A stretch of 64,000 bases of DNA from Megalonaias nervosa (GCA_016617855.1 JAECUM010017574.1:1-64000), one strand, 5' to 3'. Positions 38,967-43,690 are shown, counted from the stretch's first letter. The notes: generated from the letters alone by a model not told the origin. Numbers and translations are program-made.

Positions 38967-40136
38967 CTTGGTTCTGGTTCTGATTCTGGTATAAGATCCT
39001 TTATATCGGCTACTTCAGAATGAATCTGGTCAATATTATCAAGTATTTATTGTGTTTGTAGTTGATAAGTAGCACCAGCTATTTCACATGGAAGTTCTCT
39101 TAGAATCTTTTTTTGTTTTTTTAGTTCTTTCTGCTATTTTGCCAGTCGCTGCCGCGGTTGCTCAATTGCTTTAGCGGTTTGCTCCAATGTGGGAAGAAGA
39201 CCAAAGGTAGCTTTCGTAACCAGTTTAAATAACTGTTCTGCACCTACTATAAATTCCACCTGGGACTCCTGGGACTCCTGACGTTCTTGCAATTTTTGTT
39301 TGACAGAATCACGGACAGGAAGATATTTTTTAATTGCCTCTAGTCACTATCGAGCTAGTTTAGTTGTACGAGATTCCATGGTTAGTGTATTATTGGTATA
39401 ATAATGATTTAATTACACCACTTGACCGTTACCTTTTTTTTTTTTAACACCCTTGACTCTGTCATGGGGGGTTCCCAAGTAAATATATTTGACGCACAAA
39501 AATATAACCCGGTTAGAGGTCTCGGTGACGCTTTTATTTTTTCACCCGTCGTAGGAAGCTTTATTTCGGTCTGAAAATCTGGTCTGTTCACCCTACCTGC
39601 TGCTTAAATATATAGATATATATTTGCATGTGTTTTTACCAATCTGAAAATATTCTAATGTATTTACAGTTTCCTAGGTATTTTGACACTTGTCTTGGAA
39701 TACAAGCACGTTTAATGAAGACATTTTTTTCGAATTGCGAATTTTCTGAAAGTTTCCGATTTTGTATTGTTTACGTATTATTTTATCATTAATATACAAT
39801 GGTTTATAGCTAACATTTGTATTGTATTTATCATCTGTTGGTTCTAATTTCAGAATTATAATTTTCCATGTAATTGTATACATAAAATCAATTCACAGTT
39901 ACTTGTTGTATAGTAACATATGTTCATTTTGTGCGAAAATAAGAAACATATACGTATCTGTGTTTCAAATCACTATGACAACTGACACGTAAGATGTTCG
40001 TTTTCCACAGGTAATGGATGTGTGTCATAGAATTCCACTATACGCACCAATTGCAACTTTCGATTCGCAAGGTGTATATCGGCCAAATGGTGGTATGGCC
40101 GGAATTTTCTTGGGATGTATCCAGGACGGTTTCAAG
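1867..40136 (+). CDS. Modular cysteine-rich gene, 10 exons chained by phase (GFR-alpha/GAS1-like modules, Thr-rich linker, BPSL0067-like region)
   Basis: Ten plus-strand exons (listed separately) each have an AG acceptor and a GT donor. The first nine are entered in phase 1, the first eight also leave in phase 1, and the ninth leaves in phase 0 to meet a phase-0 exon. Every junction keeps the frame open. Exons 1-4 give one module and exons 5-7 a second. Both contain a YC...Y start, a W.YL/W.YF helix, a C(G/K)KK...H stretch and a CxC near the end, resembling the GDNF receptor/GAS1 domain (PF02351-like). Exon 8 is a Thr-rich linker. Exons 9-10 carry a W.KG and APIATF..QGVY segment like the BPSL0067/NlpC-related family. 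A secreted or surface protein is likely, but no signal peptide or stop codon was found. Seen: frames, signals and internal repetition. Inferred: that all ten exons form one transcript, and both domain names. Confidence 0.5.
2692..2742 (+). CDS. Modular gene exon 2
   Basis: CTTTTACAG acceptor and GTAAGT donor. The exon is 51 bp, phase 1-1. It encodes YLYMLGLHPEQCVSVNS (first codon split with exon 1): one cysteine and an amphipathic start. It has no counterpart in the second module, so module 1 is longer there. Confidence 0.5.
3107..3190. repeat. (TATC)n-(TA)n microsatellite
   Basis: About eight TATC units run into about 25 TA units, 44 bp before the acceptor of exon 3. The 104-codon frame across it is an artefact of the repeat. 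Confidence 0.95.
3235..3306 (+). CDS. Modular gene exon 3
   Basis: CATTGTAG acceptor and GTAAGA donor. The exon is 72 bp, phase 1-1. It encodes a W-S-Y-L helix and NEQCGKKVIDHMS. The W.YL....C.KK...H pattern matches exon 6 (W.YF...DCKKDFILH), which supports an internal duplication of the module. Confidence 0.58.
3414..5199. other. Intron sequence, nothing recognised
   Basis: Inside the intron between exons 3 and 4. Only short chance frames are seen. A possible acceptor at about 3880 (TATTTCCAG) precedes an open stretch but has no phase-compatible donor. Confidence 0.5.
5200..6640 (-). mobile_element. Penelope-like element remnant, copy 1
   Basis: Reading the minus strand from about 6600 down: QIKGTAMGTNMANS, the reverse-transcriptase motif characteristic of Penelope-like elements, then a segment with FLDTTI, HQYL and NIPYSQALR, all typical of the same RT family. 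Further down, near 5780-5690, lies VIYLNPCNICSIQYVGET, the GIY-YIG endonuclease signature, with a later SHGHTFSDVTLIAI stretch. The catalytic YIDD block is missing between GTAMG and FLDT, so there is an internal deletion, and stops and frameshifts are frequent. It is dead and 5'-truncated, abutting the satellite at about 6640. Two copies of the same family lie at 12.6-13.9 and 60.7-61.8 kb. The left border is approximate. Confidence 0.8.
6640..8390. repeat. Degenerate satellite, about 12 units of roughly 130-160 bp
   Basis: The phrase CTATCCATCACACCACCTAT (or a variant) returns near 6813, 6952, 7125, 7280, 7548, 7808, 8060, 8198 and 8323. In between recur CACACAATCCAAAACGCC, TAGTGTCTAAAA, and a purine-rich CAGAAGAAAGGGGTAGTGTGTAAACGAAGGGAC-like block (in pieces). 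Units diverge by roughly 10-25 percent by eye. The frames across it on both strands are repeat artefacts. An inverted piece of the same satellite lies at 9.4-9.9 kb. Confidence 0.85.
8640..8670. repeat. (ATT)n microsatellite
   Basis: Ten uninterrupted TAT/ATT trinucleotides. Confidence 0.95.
8770..8822. repeat. (AG)n followed by (GACA)n microsatellite
   Basis: About 14 AG units, then about five GACA units. Confidence 0.95.
9400..9880. repeat. Inverted arm of the 6.6-8.4 kb satellite
   Basis: About 3.5 units read in the opposite direction: GATGTGATGGATAGTA, TAGTCCCTTCGTTTACACACT and GTGTGGGACTTTAAGCACT are reverse complements of the phrases in the main array. Together the two blocks form a large inverted repeat with a spacer of about 1 kb. 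Confidence 0.8.
10190..10257. repeat. Perfect 34-bp tandem duplication
   Basis: A 34-bp unit beginning CTTGTTTTCATATATGC occurs at 10190-10223 and again at 10224-10257 without a mismatch, suggesting a recent duplication. Confidence 0.95.
11096..11176 (+). CDS. Modular gene exon 4 (end of module 1)
   Basis: TTAATTACAG acceptor and GTACGT donor. The exon is 81 bp, phase 1-1. It encodes FKGYQQFPQHCVCTGNDT and ends PVCV. The CxC followed by a further Cys is the usual C-terminal pattern of GFR-alpha/GAS1 modules and parallels exon 7 (DPCLCSS). Confidence 0.58.
11190..11420. other. GC-rich segment of unknown origin
   Basis: Directly after exon 4 the composition jumps to GC-rich for about 200 bp (for example CGCCCAGGGCGACGATGATG, GGCCCAAAGGGCC, GCGGGGCCCGGAGAGG), unlike the AT-rich intron around it. 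It is probably a fragment of an inserted repeat. The 77-codon minus-strand frame shows no recognisable domain. Confidence 0.4.
11924..12057. repeat. 67-bp tandem duplication
   Basis: A unit beginning TGTCTGTTGGATTCGAATAT is present twice head to tail (11924-11990, 11991-12057) with about two mismatches near its end. Confidence 0.93.
12522..12560. repeat. (TATATG)n-(TA)n microsatellite
   Basis: Three to four TATATG units, then TA units. It immediately precedes the conserved end of Penelope-like copy 2. Confidence 0.9.
12563..13880 (-). mobile_element. Penelope-like element remnant, copy 2
   Basis: Same family as the copies at 5.2 and 60.7 kb. The end CCTGAGCGCTTCGATTCTGAG matches CCTGAGCGCTTTCGACTC of copy 3, and the body aligns base by base in places with copy 1. 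The minus strand gives the endonuclease-region motif TEHFSSPGHTLIDVTLIAI. Near 13,700 the RT region is interrupted by a (TA)n expansion. Stops are numerous, so it is inactive. Confidence 0.78.
13706..13784. repeat. (TA)n microsatellite inside Penelope copy 2
   Basis: About 39 TA units between GGAAGCAGA and CTTAGAACCTGGCTAT. In copy 1 the same place (about 6220-6240) reads GGAGCAGATTCTGCCTCAG with no repeat, so the expansion arose after insertion. Confidence 0.93.
13990..14165. other. GC-rich segment of unknown origin
   Basis: About 170 bp of GC-rich sequence (GGCAGCGGGTCCCGGCC, GGAGCGCCCGGAGACCCAAA) between Penelope copy 2 and the MULE-like element. It contains the repeated phrase GAGACCCAAGGCGC / GAGACCCAAAGGCGC. 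It is probably a retroelement fragment, but no protein domain was recognised. Confidence 0.4.
14285..15905 (-). mobile_element. MULE-like DNA transposon remnant
   Basis: On the minus strand near 14,880-14,700 an open segment reads FATYEELFQAIL and SKVVTDFEDSVLKAV. The TYEELF...VVTDFE..V pattern is the core of MULE-family transposases, with the second catalytic Asp in TDFE. Upstream on the same strand, LMDGTI lies where the first Asp block belongs. The ends are inverted relatives of each other: GGGACATAAAGTCACCTTCG (14,399) against GGTGACTTTATTTCCC (about 15,684), with further GTCC/GGAC-rich repeats outside. The frame is broken by many stops. Borders are approximate. Confidence 0.62.
15766..15900. 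repeat. 41-bp tandem repeat, 3.3 copies
   Basis: Unit GACTTTCTGTCCCATATGTA... at 15766, 15807, 15848 and partly at 15889, essentially identical. It lies in the right end of the MULE-like element, as an amplified piece of its terminal repeat. Confidence 0.95.
16219..16266 (+). CDS. Modular gene exon 5 (start of module 2)
   Basis: CAATTCAG acceptor and GTAAGT donor. The exon is 48 bp, phase 1-1. It encodes SLDQEYCRNHHTYYQ, matching SLLTDYCLQYDSY of exon 1. This repetition is one of the stronger arguments that the small exons are real. Confidence 0.55.
16267..17705. other. Intron sequence
   Basis: No gene or transposon recognised. A short trinucleotide-rich patch (CTG, TTG, TAG repeats) lies at about 16,609-16,680 and an (AAT)n run at about 17,330-17,350. 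Confidence 0.5.
17706..17957 (-). mobile_element. LINE 3' fragment (L2/CR1-like RT tail)
   Basis: The minus-strand frame reads CLNDLSPDSVSYLIELKSS, then TRCFTVPVPTFRIPYPLG. This resembles the C-terminus after the RT domain in L2/CR1-like LINEs (CLNGLAPSYLSDLI... RAFSVAAPRLWNSLP). Only this tail is visible, and it may extend to about 18,100. Confidence 0.45.
18450..18612. repeat. Minisatellite, unit about 24 bp
   Basis: Six to seven degenerate units of AATGCCTAATGCAATTACAA with variants AAGTCTAATGTAATTAC and AATGCCCAATACAATTAC. Confidence 0.88.
19665..19835 (+). mobile_element. tRNA-derived SINE-like fragment with a Deu/V-like middle
   Basis: GGTAGCTCATTTGGTAGA resembles an A box and D arm. 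It is followed by an anticodon-like AGATTCATAACCGC and a T-arm-like GGTCGCCGATTCCATACC. Downstream, TGTTCTTAGGAAAGGCACTT resembles the conserved central domain of Deu/V-type SINEs. The structure is degenerate, so it is not a functional tRNA gene. Confidence 0.45.
20327..20401 (+). CDS. Modular gene exon 6
   Basis: TTTATTTCAG acceptor and GTAGTG donor. The exon is 75 bp, phase 1-1. It encodes WYYFNKIRYDQNRDCKKD followed by FILHAA. It is the counterpart of exon 3. Confidence 0.6.
20911..20955 (+). CDS. Modular gene exon 7 (end of module 2)
   Basis: ACTGTTGCAG acceptor and GTAAAT donor. The exon is 45 bp, phase 1-1. It encodes ATYPDAASDPCLCSS with a CxC like that of exon 4. Confidence 0.58.
21540..21680 (+). 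CDS. Modular gene exon 8 (Thr-rich linker)
   Basis: With the acceptor at CCTAG (21,535-21,539) the exon is 141 bp, phase 1-1, and encodes a Thr/Met-rich linker (TTTMAIAITKTMVTTMTTTT and more) ending NTTPDVLH, followed by GTAAGA. It contains 21-bp internal repeats. An alternative acceptor at GTCGCAG (21,547) would shift the frame to an Asn/Asp-rich tail with a stop near 21,652, making this the last exon. I prefer the first because it keeps the phase and leads into exon 9. Confidence 0.42.
21681..24015. other. Intron sequence
   Basis: About 2.3 kb of AT-rich sequence with no recognised coding segment or transposon. The short frames present have no domain-like content. Confidence 0.45.
24016..24185 (+). 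CDS. Modular gene exon 9 (start of BPSL0067-like region)
   Basis: CATTGCAG acceptor, entered in phase 1. Using the strong donor GTATGT at 24,186 the exon is 170 bp and leaves in phase 0. It encodes VHICSKLLTIVDTAHNL, two N-glycosylation sequons (NLT, NAS), several Cys and SATIWIKGEN. Other donors (24,106; 24,178) would leave in phase 1, but the frame looks coding to 24,185 and the phase-0 ending joins exon 10 exactly. The Polinton begins about 500 bp downstream. Confidence 0.5.
24328..24397. repeat. (CATA)n microsatellite with CATG interruptions
   Basis: Imperfect CATA/CATG tetranucleotides, about 17 units. Confidence 0.93.
24687..24944 (+). repeat. Polinton left terminal inverted repeat, with a partial internal duplication
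   Basis: Matches the reverse complement of 39,424-39,589 with about 10-15 percent divergence by eye. It is longer than the right copy because the outer 60 bp (TTTCAGACTGAAATAAAGCT, GATGGGTGAA) occur a second time at about 24,785-24,830. Confidence 0.88.
24947..25500 (-). pseudogene. Polinton packaging ATPase (A32/FtsK-like) remnant
   Basis: The minus strand reads ANIIGPSGSGKKQLFLNLI at about 25,495-25,440: a Walker A motif (GPSGSGKK), followed by a beta strand YLVASS and a C-terminal part with DNCNLLIVFNGVDTHLRNI. This fits the poxvirus A32-like genome-packaging ATPase that Polintons carry for moving DNA into capsids. The frame is broken between about 25,162 and 25,221. It lies just inside the left terminal repeat, opposite the PLA2-like gene. 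Confidence 0.7.
25690..26010 (+). pseudogene. Polinton PLA2-like (parvovirus VP1-type) protein remnant
   Basis: In two plus-strand frames a proline/glycine lead (LPGAPWDKYPGDK) is followed by a segment with the spacing of a phospholipase A2 catalytic helix: an N-x-I-D start, a C..H..AY core and an RH.AD end. This family, shared by parvoviruses and Polintons/adintoviruses, is thought to act in membrane passage during entry. The frame is interrupted by stops and a frameshift, so it is a remnant. It is described only; borders are approximate. Confidence 0.6.
26050..27050 (+). pseudogene. Polinton integrase (DDE, retroviral type) remnant
   Basis: The frame starts with YYSPRGYRKSRAAIIKLA, the conserved N-terminus of Polinton integrases. 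Catalytic residues are visible as Asp in HQADILFLPHD (about 26,261), Asp in LLQVDPGKEF (about 26,474) and Glu in QAIVERFNRTL (about 26,580). The largest intact piece is 26,346-26,786. A C-terminal part (26,826-27,011) has the YEPGEHEGG...RATD and PQRRLYVKN signature of the chromo-like tail. At least two frame breaks separate these blocks. It would have inserted the element DNA, and is now inactive. Confidence 0.85.
27060..28770 (-). other. Polinton interior, unassigned minus-strand remnants
   Basis: Open pieces on the minus strand at 27,237-27,533, 27,652-27,834 and 28,539-28,766 look protein-like (for example DFWNLWNPADLIVASRKIV and IDDYGDEELLLKREQLNEL), but I do not recognise the families. 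They may be pieces of capsid or polymerase genes. The part from about 27,900 to 28,450 is very AT-rich, contains a long hairpin, and may be a separate insertion. Confidence 0.4.
28070..28117. repeat. Perfect 23-bp inverted repeat (hairpin) with 2-bp loop
   Basis: Arms 28,070-28,092 and 28,095-28,117 are exact reverse complements (core GTTGTGCCGTCCTTAA). The phrase TTGTGCCGTC also stands at 28,009 and 28,039 upstream. No coding role is seen. Confidence 0.95.
28867..28940. repeat. 29-bp periodic repeat, three copies of a 16-bp core
   Basis: AAGATCTACGATGACG at 28,867, 28,896 and 28,925, exactly 29 bp apart, with variable 13-bp spacers. It sits just beyond the C-terminal end of the penton-like remnant. 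Confidence 0.93.
28960..30160 (-). pseudogene. Polinton penton-like (minor capsid) protein remnant
   Basis: Reading the minus strand from about 29,880 to 28,960: an acidic helical region (29,315-29,653 open), then VVAITSTIRVNLVYDA, YILYTFTPQAPPGFLIV and a C-terminal LTDQCGYLLDLRGQ. The DQ.G.LLDLRG ending is one I associate with the penton-type capsid protein of Polintons. Stops break it at least twice, near 29,318 and upstream of 29,880. The name rests on family memory of the C-terminal motif and is moderate in strength. Confidence 0.5.
31120..31870 (+). pseudogene. LINE endonuclease domain, broken
   Basis: Exonuclease-endonuclease-phosphatase type. It shows a TWNVRTM start, an ASLQET catalytic Glu context, VYAPT and NARVGAD, then SWRHPRS and DTDYSLV in place of the SDH block. 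Stops near 31,218 and 31,675 and a frame change near 31,370 break it. The domain would nick target DNA to prime reverse transcription. Confidence 0.8.
32447..34059 (+). pseudogene. LINE reverse transcriptase and C-terminal region, two frames
   Basis: The first frame (32,447-33,241) contains RT blocks: KCPGKDGIPAEV, NYRGISVL, ESQCGFRAERSTIDMIF, AFIDFTKVFDLI and GVKQGCVLAP. The catalytic FADD lies in another frame (about 33,348: MLFADDIAL). The third open piece (33,436-34,059) carries FTYLGSTINRN, LLYVSETWTVYA and RWLGHVRRMDDG. There are at least two frameshifts relative to an intact ORF2. It is related to the fragment at 40.7-41.5 kb. Confidence 0.85.
34346..34622 (-). pseudogene. Polinton gene interrupted by the LINE (helical protein, unassigned)
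   Basis: The minus-strand frame starts at about 34,622 and runs toward the LINE target site. It reads KIYNETMTQSMTKSRAARN and NPKFKVSFPTAIPAKEM, with the last codons in the target-site duplication. A continuation of the same minus-strand sequence is visible beyond the LINE near 30,267-30,180. The function is unknown; it may be a capsid-associated Polinton protein. Everything further along the minus-strand frame inside the LINE is a shadow. Confidence 0.5.
34625..34813 (-). pseudogene. Small hydrophobic Polinton protein (membrane segments)
   Basis: A 62-codon minus-strand frame dominated by Val/Ile/Ala/Gly, with two probable membrane segments (VSAVIAGTVSVIGTFSA and VIALVIGIGVSVATG). It sits 3 bp upstream of the start of the next minus-strand gene, as in a compact viral-type gene array. 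The family is not recognised. Confidence 0.45.
35772..36147 (+). mobile_element. tRNA-derived SINE, copy A, nested in the Polinton
   Basis: The 5' part has an A-box-like GGTGGCCTAGTGATTAGAG and a B-box GGTTCAAACCCC, as in tRNA genes. The body (GTCGGACTGGTGTCAGGATA, CATCACTATAAACTG, GACATCGTAGCG) is shared with the copy at 44.2 kb, and both end in (CA)n. A 13-bp target-site duplication ATGTTGAGATCAC flanks it (35,759-35,771 and 36,148-36,160). A third copy of that 13-mer stands at 35,725. Confidence 0.9.
36086..36147. repeat. (CA)n tail of SINE copy A
   Basis: About 31 CA units forming the 3' tail of the SINE. Confidence 0.95.
36560..38716 (+). mobile_element. L2/CR1-like LINE, 5'-truncated, nested in the Polinton
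   Basis: RT blocks in order on the plus strand: LKNYRPVSNLPFMSKILEKL (37,175), SAYRPCHSTETTLLKV, LLDLSAAFDTIDYDILL (about 37,400), GVPQGSVLGPVLF, QLYADDTQIY (about 37,670), then an intact C-terminal frame 37,764-38,528 with LGVTLNSTLSLHQHV, SRLDYCNSVL and GPATWNELP. It ends with CGCTATACAAAGTACTC and an (ATT)n tail, typical of L2/CR1 elements. Frameshifts and stops occur near 37,120, 37,507 and 37,626. It is inactive. Confidence 0.88.
38685..38716. repeat. (ATT)n tail of the L2/CR1-like LINE
   Basis: Ten ATT units after the LINE 3' end. Confidence 0.93.
38872..38963. repeat. (CT)n microsatellite
   Basis: About 45 uninterrupted CT units. The Leu-Ser repeat frame across it is an artefact. Confidence 0.97.
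38980..39380 (-). pseudogene. Polinton coiled-coil protein remnant
   Basis: The minus strand reads EFIVGAEQLFKLVTKATFG, LLPTLEQTAKAIEQP and LAKQQKELKKQKKILREL: charged helical sequence likely to form a coiled coil, next to the right terminal repeat. The family is not recognised. Several stops and frame changes are present, and the (CT)n run lies in what would be its downstream part. Confidence 0.4.
39424..39589 (-). repeat. Polinton right terminal inverted repeat
   Basis: Reverse complement of the left end (see 24,687-24,944), without the partial internal duplication. Confidence 0.88.
40011..40136 (+). CDS. Modular gene exon 10 (BPSL0067-like core)
   Basis: TTTTCCACAG acceptor and GTAATC donor. 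The exon is 126 bp, phase 0-0, 42 open codons. It encodes DVCHRIPLYAPIATFDSQGV, then a Gly-rich GMAGIFLGC ending DGFK. The PIATF..xG.Y and A(G/A)IFLG blocks resemble the BPSL0067/NlpC-like family, in which a HAAIFLG-type His precedes the second block; here the corresponding position reads Met. It continues the SATIWIKGEN end of exon 9 in frame, but that exon lies 15.8 kb upstream across the Polinton. The next exon was not found. The family name is tentative; exon status is fairly strong. Confidence 0.55.
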
Positions 40137-40640
40137 GTAATCTATTATGTTCAACAAACTTTTATAGTACTTCTTCCATTTTGACTCACGTAGCAACGTC
40201 GCATGGGTCACAGCTTTCAAGGCATTTGTGCCTGATTATTTATTATGGACTGTTGCCAAAATATGCACATACCACAGCTTTCACAGCATTTATGACATAC
40301 AATGTAGCCACATTGCACACATAGACTCACACTATAATGATCATACAATAAAGAAGAAACAATTTCCTTTACAGGGAGTACCAATAATACCTAAATCTAA
40401 ACCGAAACTAACTGTAACTGCACACAGTAAACAAAGCAACATGCCATAGATCACAGCTTTCACTTTCGGGGCAGTATCAGTGTCTGATTATTCGATATGA
40501 CGTGTAGCCAAAATGCCCAGAAACTTACCATAATCTAATATTCAAATGAATAAACAAAATTCTATAAATTAGTACCAAGAATACCGAAAACAAAGAACAG
40601 TGACAAAAAAAAAATATTTTTAAAAGATATAGGAACGACA
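40137..40640. repeat. Degenerate two-copy direct repeat
   Basis: The phrase TCACAGCTTTCA..GGCA..T..GTG.CTGATTATT occurs at about 40,206 and about 40,450. AGTACCAATAATACCTAAA at 40,378 is echoed by AGTACCAAGAATACCGAAA near 40,571. The repetition argues against the tempting short terminal exon after TTTACAG at 40,374. Confidence 0.6.
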
Positions 40641-40734
40641 TTAATAGGTACTAACCTGGAGGTAAAAACCGAAACATATGTCCAACTTTTTCGCTTCATT
40701 ACTTCTATGTTTGTGACCTTGTCCTCCCATTAAA

Positions 40735-41490
40735 TTCGTAGAATTTGGCGGAGGTGGCGCATCATATAAGCATGAAGTCTGTGTACGATAGATCATCCAG
40801 GTTTCTGCACCATACAGGAGAGATGACATCACTATGGCACGATATACTTTCCCTTTCACACGAGCTGACACATGAGTATTGTTCCAGAGCCTATGCTGTA
40901 GCTTGCCGAAAGCAGTGCTGGCTTTCCCGAACCTGTATGTTATCTCACTCTCAAGGCTAGCATTGTCTGAGATAGTACTACCAAGGTAGACAAAGTTTTT
41001 GCACTGGACTAGGTCCTCGCCATCGATGGTTATGGGGGTTGGTGGAGGAGGTATGCTGAAAGAGTTTTACCGATTGGTACATGCATTCTGTCTTACTGAT
41101 GTTTATTTTCAGGCTGAATTGTTTTGCAGTCTTGGAAAACTTGTTCACTATTGTCTGCATATCCTGTGCGTTATGTGCTACAATGGCACTGTCATCCGCA
41201 AACAGCATTTCTCGCACTACCAATTGCCTGGTCCTTGTCTTTGCCTTGAAGTGTCACACATTGAACAGATCGCCATTGTGGCGTGTCTGAATGTATATAC
41301 CTTCATTTGTACCCTCAAAAGCCACCTCAAGCATTGCTGCTAAGAAGAGCGAGAAGAGGGTCGGCGCCAGTACACATCCCTGTTTAACACCATTTCTTAC
41401 TGGAAATTCTTTGTCTGAATCTATAAATCGGATGTATTCAAATATATTTCAAAACGTGGAGTCACAGACACGAATGTTAATGTAGTTGCA
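40735..41490 (-). mobile_element. LINE RT fragment, same superfamily as the 30-34 kb LINE
   Basis: Minus strand from about 41,480: FPVRNGVKQGCVLAPTLFSL, then MLFADDSAIVAHNAQDMQ (catalytic FADD), KQFSLKINISKTECMYQ and finally SSLLYGAETWMIY near 40,820. It is an ORF2 fragment covering the RT catalytic core and part of the C-terminus. Frame breaks are present after about 41,060 and near 40,870. Both ends are truncated. Confidence 0.82.
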
Positions 41491-41514
41491 TCATACCTCA
41501 CGGGTTAACTCTAG

Positions 41515-41535
41515 ATGCTGCTGCTGCTGCTGCTG

Positions 41536-41583
<48 letters not shown>
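41515..41583. repeat. (CTG)n-(ATT)n microsatellite
   Basis: Five CTG units followed by about 17 ATT units. Confidence 0.95.
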
Positions 41584-43514
41584 TCTAGATAGCTGCGCAG
41601 GACTGCAACCATGGAGTTTCCATACAGCACATCACAAAGGGCGGAATATTCCTGCATGACCCGTCAAACTATTACATCATTAGGTGGTGACACTCGGGTC
41701 AAGAGCAAGTGGTTATTATGTCCTTACCGTTGCTACACTCTGCTCAAAAGCAAGTAGTTATTATATCTGTCAAATAAAGCACCTCCTTATTCTTTCAGTG
41801 GAAGTGTGTTTTGTTATTTTTGGAAAATTCGTTTTGCTTATTTTATTTTTACGTTACAAATTAATGCTTTCTGAAAACGCAAAGGTGGTTCAGTATGTCG
41901 GATCTTCGTTTGCTCCTATCTACGAAGTTTCTTTTGAAGGTGAAACACTAACTTGAATTTTGACATTATATTGAAGGATCAGACTGGCAATTTATATCCA
42001 TATTCAACATGCAAGCCCGAATCTCTATCGCAAAATGGCAAGTCTTAATGGCCCAACATCTAATCAGACACCACGAAAACTAGCAAACGTCAAACATAAG
42101 AAATAATTGCAACGAATGAAACCTTTCTAACAGAATGAACATGTACGAAATTTAAAACATTTATCTACAGTATTTTATATAGTTCAAGAGCTTTGACAAA
42201 AAATGGCTATCTAGTTTAGTGTCTGCCAATGTTTCAATCAAAAGAGTCAAGCATAGTATATCAAGTTTTTCTGAAGACGTTTCAAATCTTCAATTACATG
42301 AGACTATGTCAGACGAAGTTCAAGAGAAATAAGTATGAAGAATCTATTATCAGAGTGAGTCATGATAATAGATTAGAAAATCAGAAATCCAGACAGATAA
42401 TGATCCAATAGACTTTGTCAAGACCTAAGTTAGATCATATATTTTTGTAACCGTAACAGGCTGTGTTCCTTTAAGGCAGATGTAAAAACATGTTGTATGC
42501 TTATGCTTCCGTACAGATATAATGTACACACAAATTAGCAGAAGAACATTCCTAATATTTCAATAGGGCACAGACATATATCGTTGATATTGATAATATT
42601 TTAAATCACAGGAATATTAGAAAACGTACTGTAGATAAACACATTTATCTATTTTATCTACCAACTGTCTTCATGAAATGAGTAACAGCAAAGTTCCTGG
42701 ATGACATGGATTGAACGTTGAGTAGTTTAAACATTTTCTGGAATAAAATTAGACTCTGAGTTGTTAAATCTTTACATTTTGGATAACGTGATATTGAACT
42801 TTCCTCCACTCAGAAAGGTTCTTTAATTACTTATATCTCTAAAGGTGGTGAACCAGAGCAGTATGGGAAATAAACGATGACCAAATTCCCTTCTAAAAGG
42901 ATCTTATAAAATTACATCAGGTCGCAATACTGATCATTTAAAATCCATTTTTCTACTTGGAATAAGAAAATATCACATAGGATTTATTAATGACATATGT
43001 ATGGGAGAAAATATTCGGAAAGTGTTTAATCTTTTGTTTGTGCTTTAAAAATATACCAGGTCGACTTCTCTGATAGAGTTTGAGAAGGCATTCGGTTCTA
43101 TGTCGTATTCATAAATATAATGTTCATATAAAAATTGGAAATAGAAACACTCTTCGCCGAAAAATGAGTAGGTAAGGGAATAACATTTATAAATGATTTT
43201 GTAACGGAAAAGGAGGGAACAACTGGATTGAATATATTTTTCAAATATGTGTAACCCCATATAAATTTCTCGACTACACTAATATTGTAAATGCTATTTA
43301 ATATTGCACACAATAATGTATATTAGACTTCAATCAAACTTGAGACAGCCAGTAATAAGCACAACACTACAGTTTGTATTGCAAGATAAGAAATGATGTA
43401 AAATTATTTACAAAAACATCGCACATTGTGCGAAACCCAATCTCTAGATTCAGGGTGAGATGAGAAGTTTTATGCAGTGCATTCCAAAAGGTTTCTCACT
43501 CTTCTATCCAAAAT
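41584..43514. other. Intergenic or intron sequence, nothing recognised
   Basis: AT-rich. Its only internal repetition is weak (TTCATTAGGTGG..TCAAGAGCAAGTGGTTATTATG near 41,690, then a similar TCAAAAGCAAGTAGTTATTATA at about 41,742). No protein-like frame. Confidence 0.45.
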
Positions 43515-43690
43515 TACTAAAGGTTTAGAATGCTTCTCGTAAGAATTATTACTAAAGACTTAGATTGCTTCTAGTAAGAATTACTACTAACTACCTTGAA
43601 TGCTTCTAGTAAGAATTACTACTAAATACTTAAATGATTTCTAGTAGGAACTATTACTAAAGGCTTAGATTGCTTTTAGTAAGACTCTTG
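43515..43690. repeat. Minisatellite, unit about 43 bp, four copies
   Basis: Degenerate units containing ATTGCTTCTAGTAAGAATTA and CTACTAAAGACTTAG repeat four times. Confidence 0.88.

Larger units (their letters stand above)
24687..39589. mobile_element. Polinton/Maverick element, decayed, with nested insertions
   Basis: Two inverted copies of a terminal sequence bound 14.9 kb: left 24,687-24,944 and right 39,424-39,589. Both contain GAACAGACCAGATTTTCAGA, AGCTTCCTACGACGGGTGAA, GTCACCGAGACCTCT, CGTCAAATATATTTACTTGG and GACAGAGTCAAGGGTGT. Inside are remnants of an A32-like packaging ATPase, a PLA2-like protein, a retroviral-type integrase with chromo-like tail, a penton-like protein and a fibre-like repeat protein, the usual Polinton cargo. 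No protein-primed DNA polymerase B was recognised. Removing the two LINEs and the SINE leaves about 8.3 kb, so internal DNA is missing. All genes are frameshifted or stopped. No clear 6-bp target-site duplication was found. Confidence 0.85.

Noticed and set aside
40375..40449. Short terminal exon (GVPIIPKSKPKL...) after TTTACAG
   Set aside because: The phase fits exon 10, but the same phrase is echoed about 190 bp downstream in a degenerate direct repeat, so it is probably repeat sequence.
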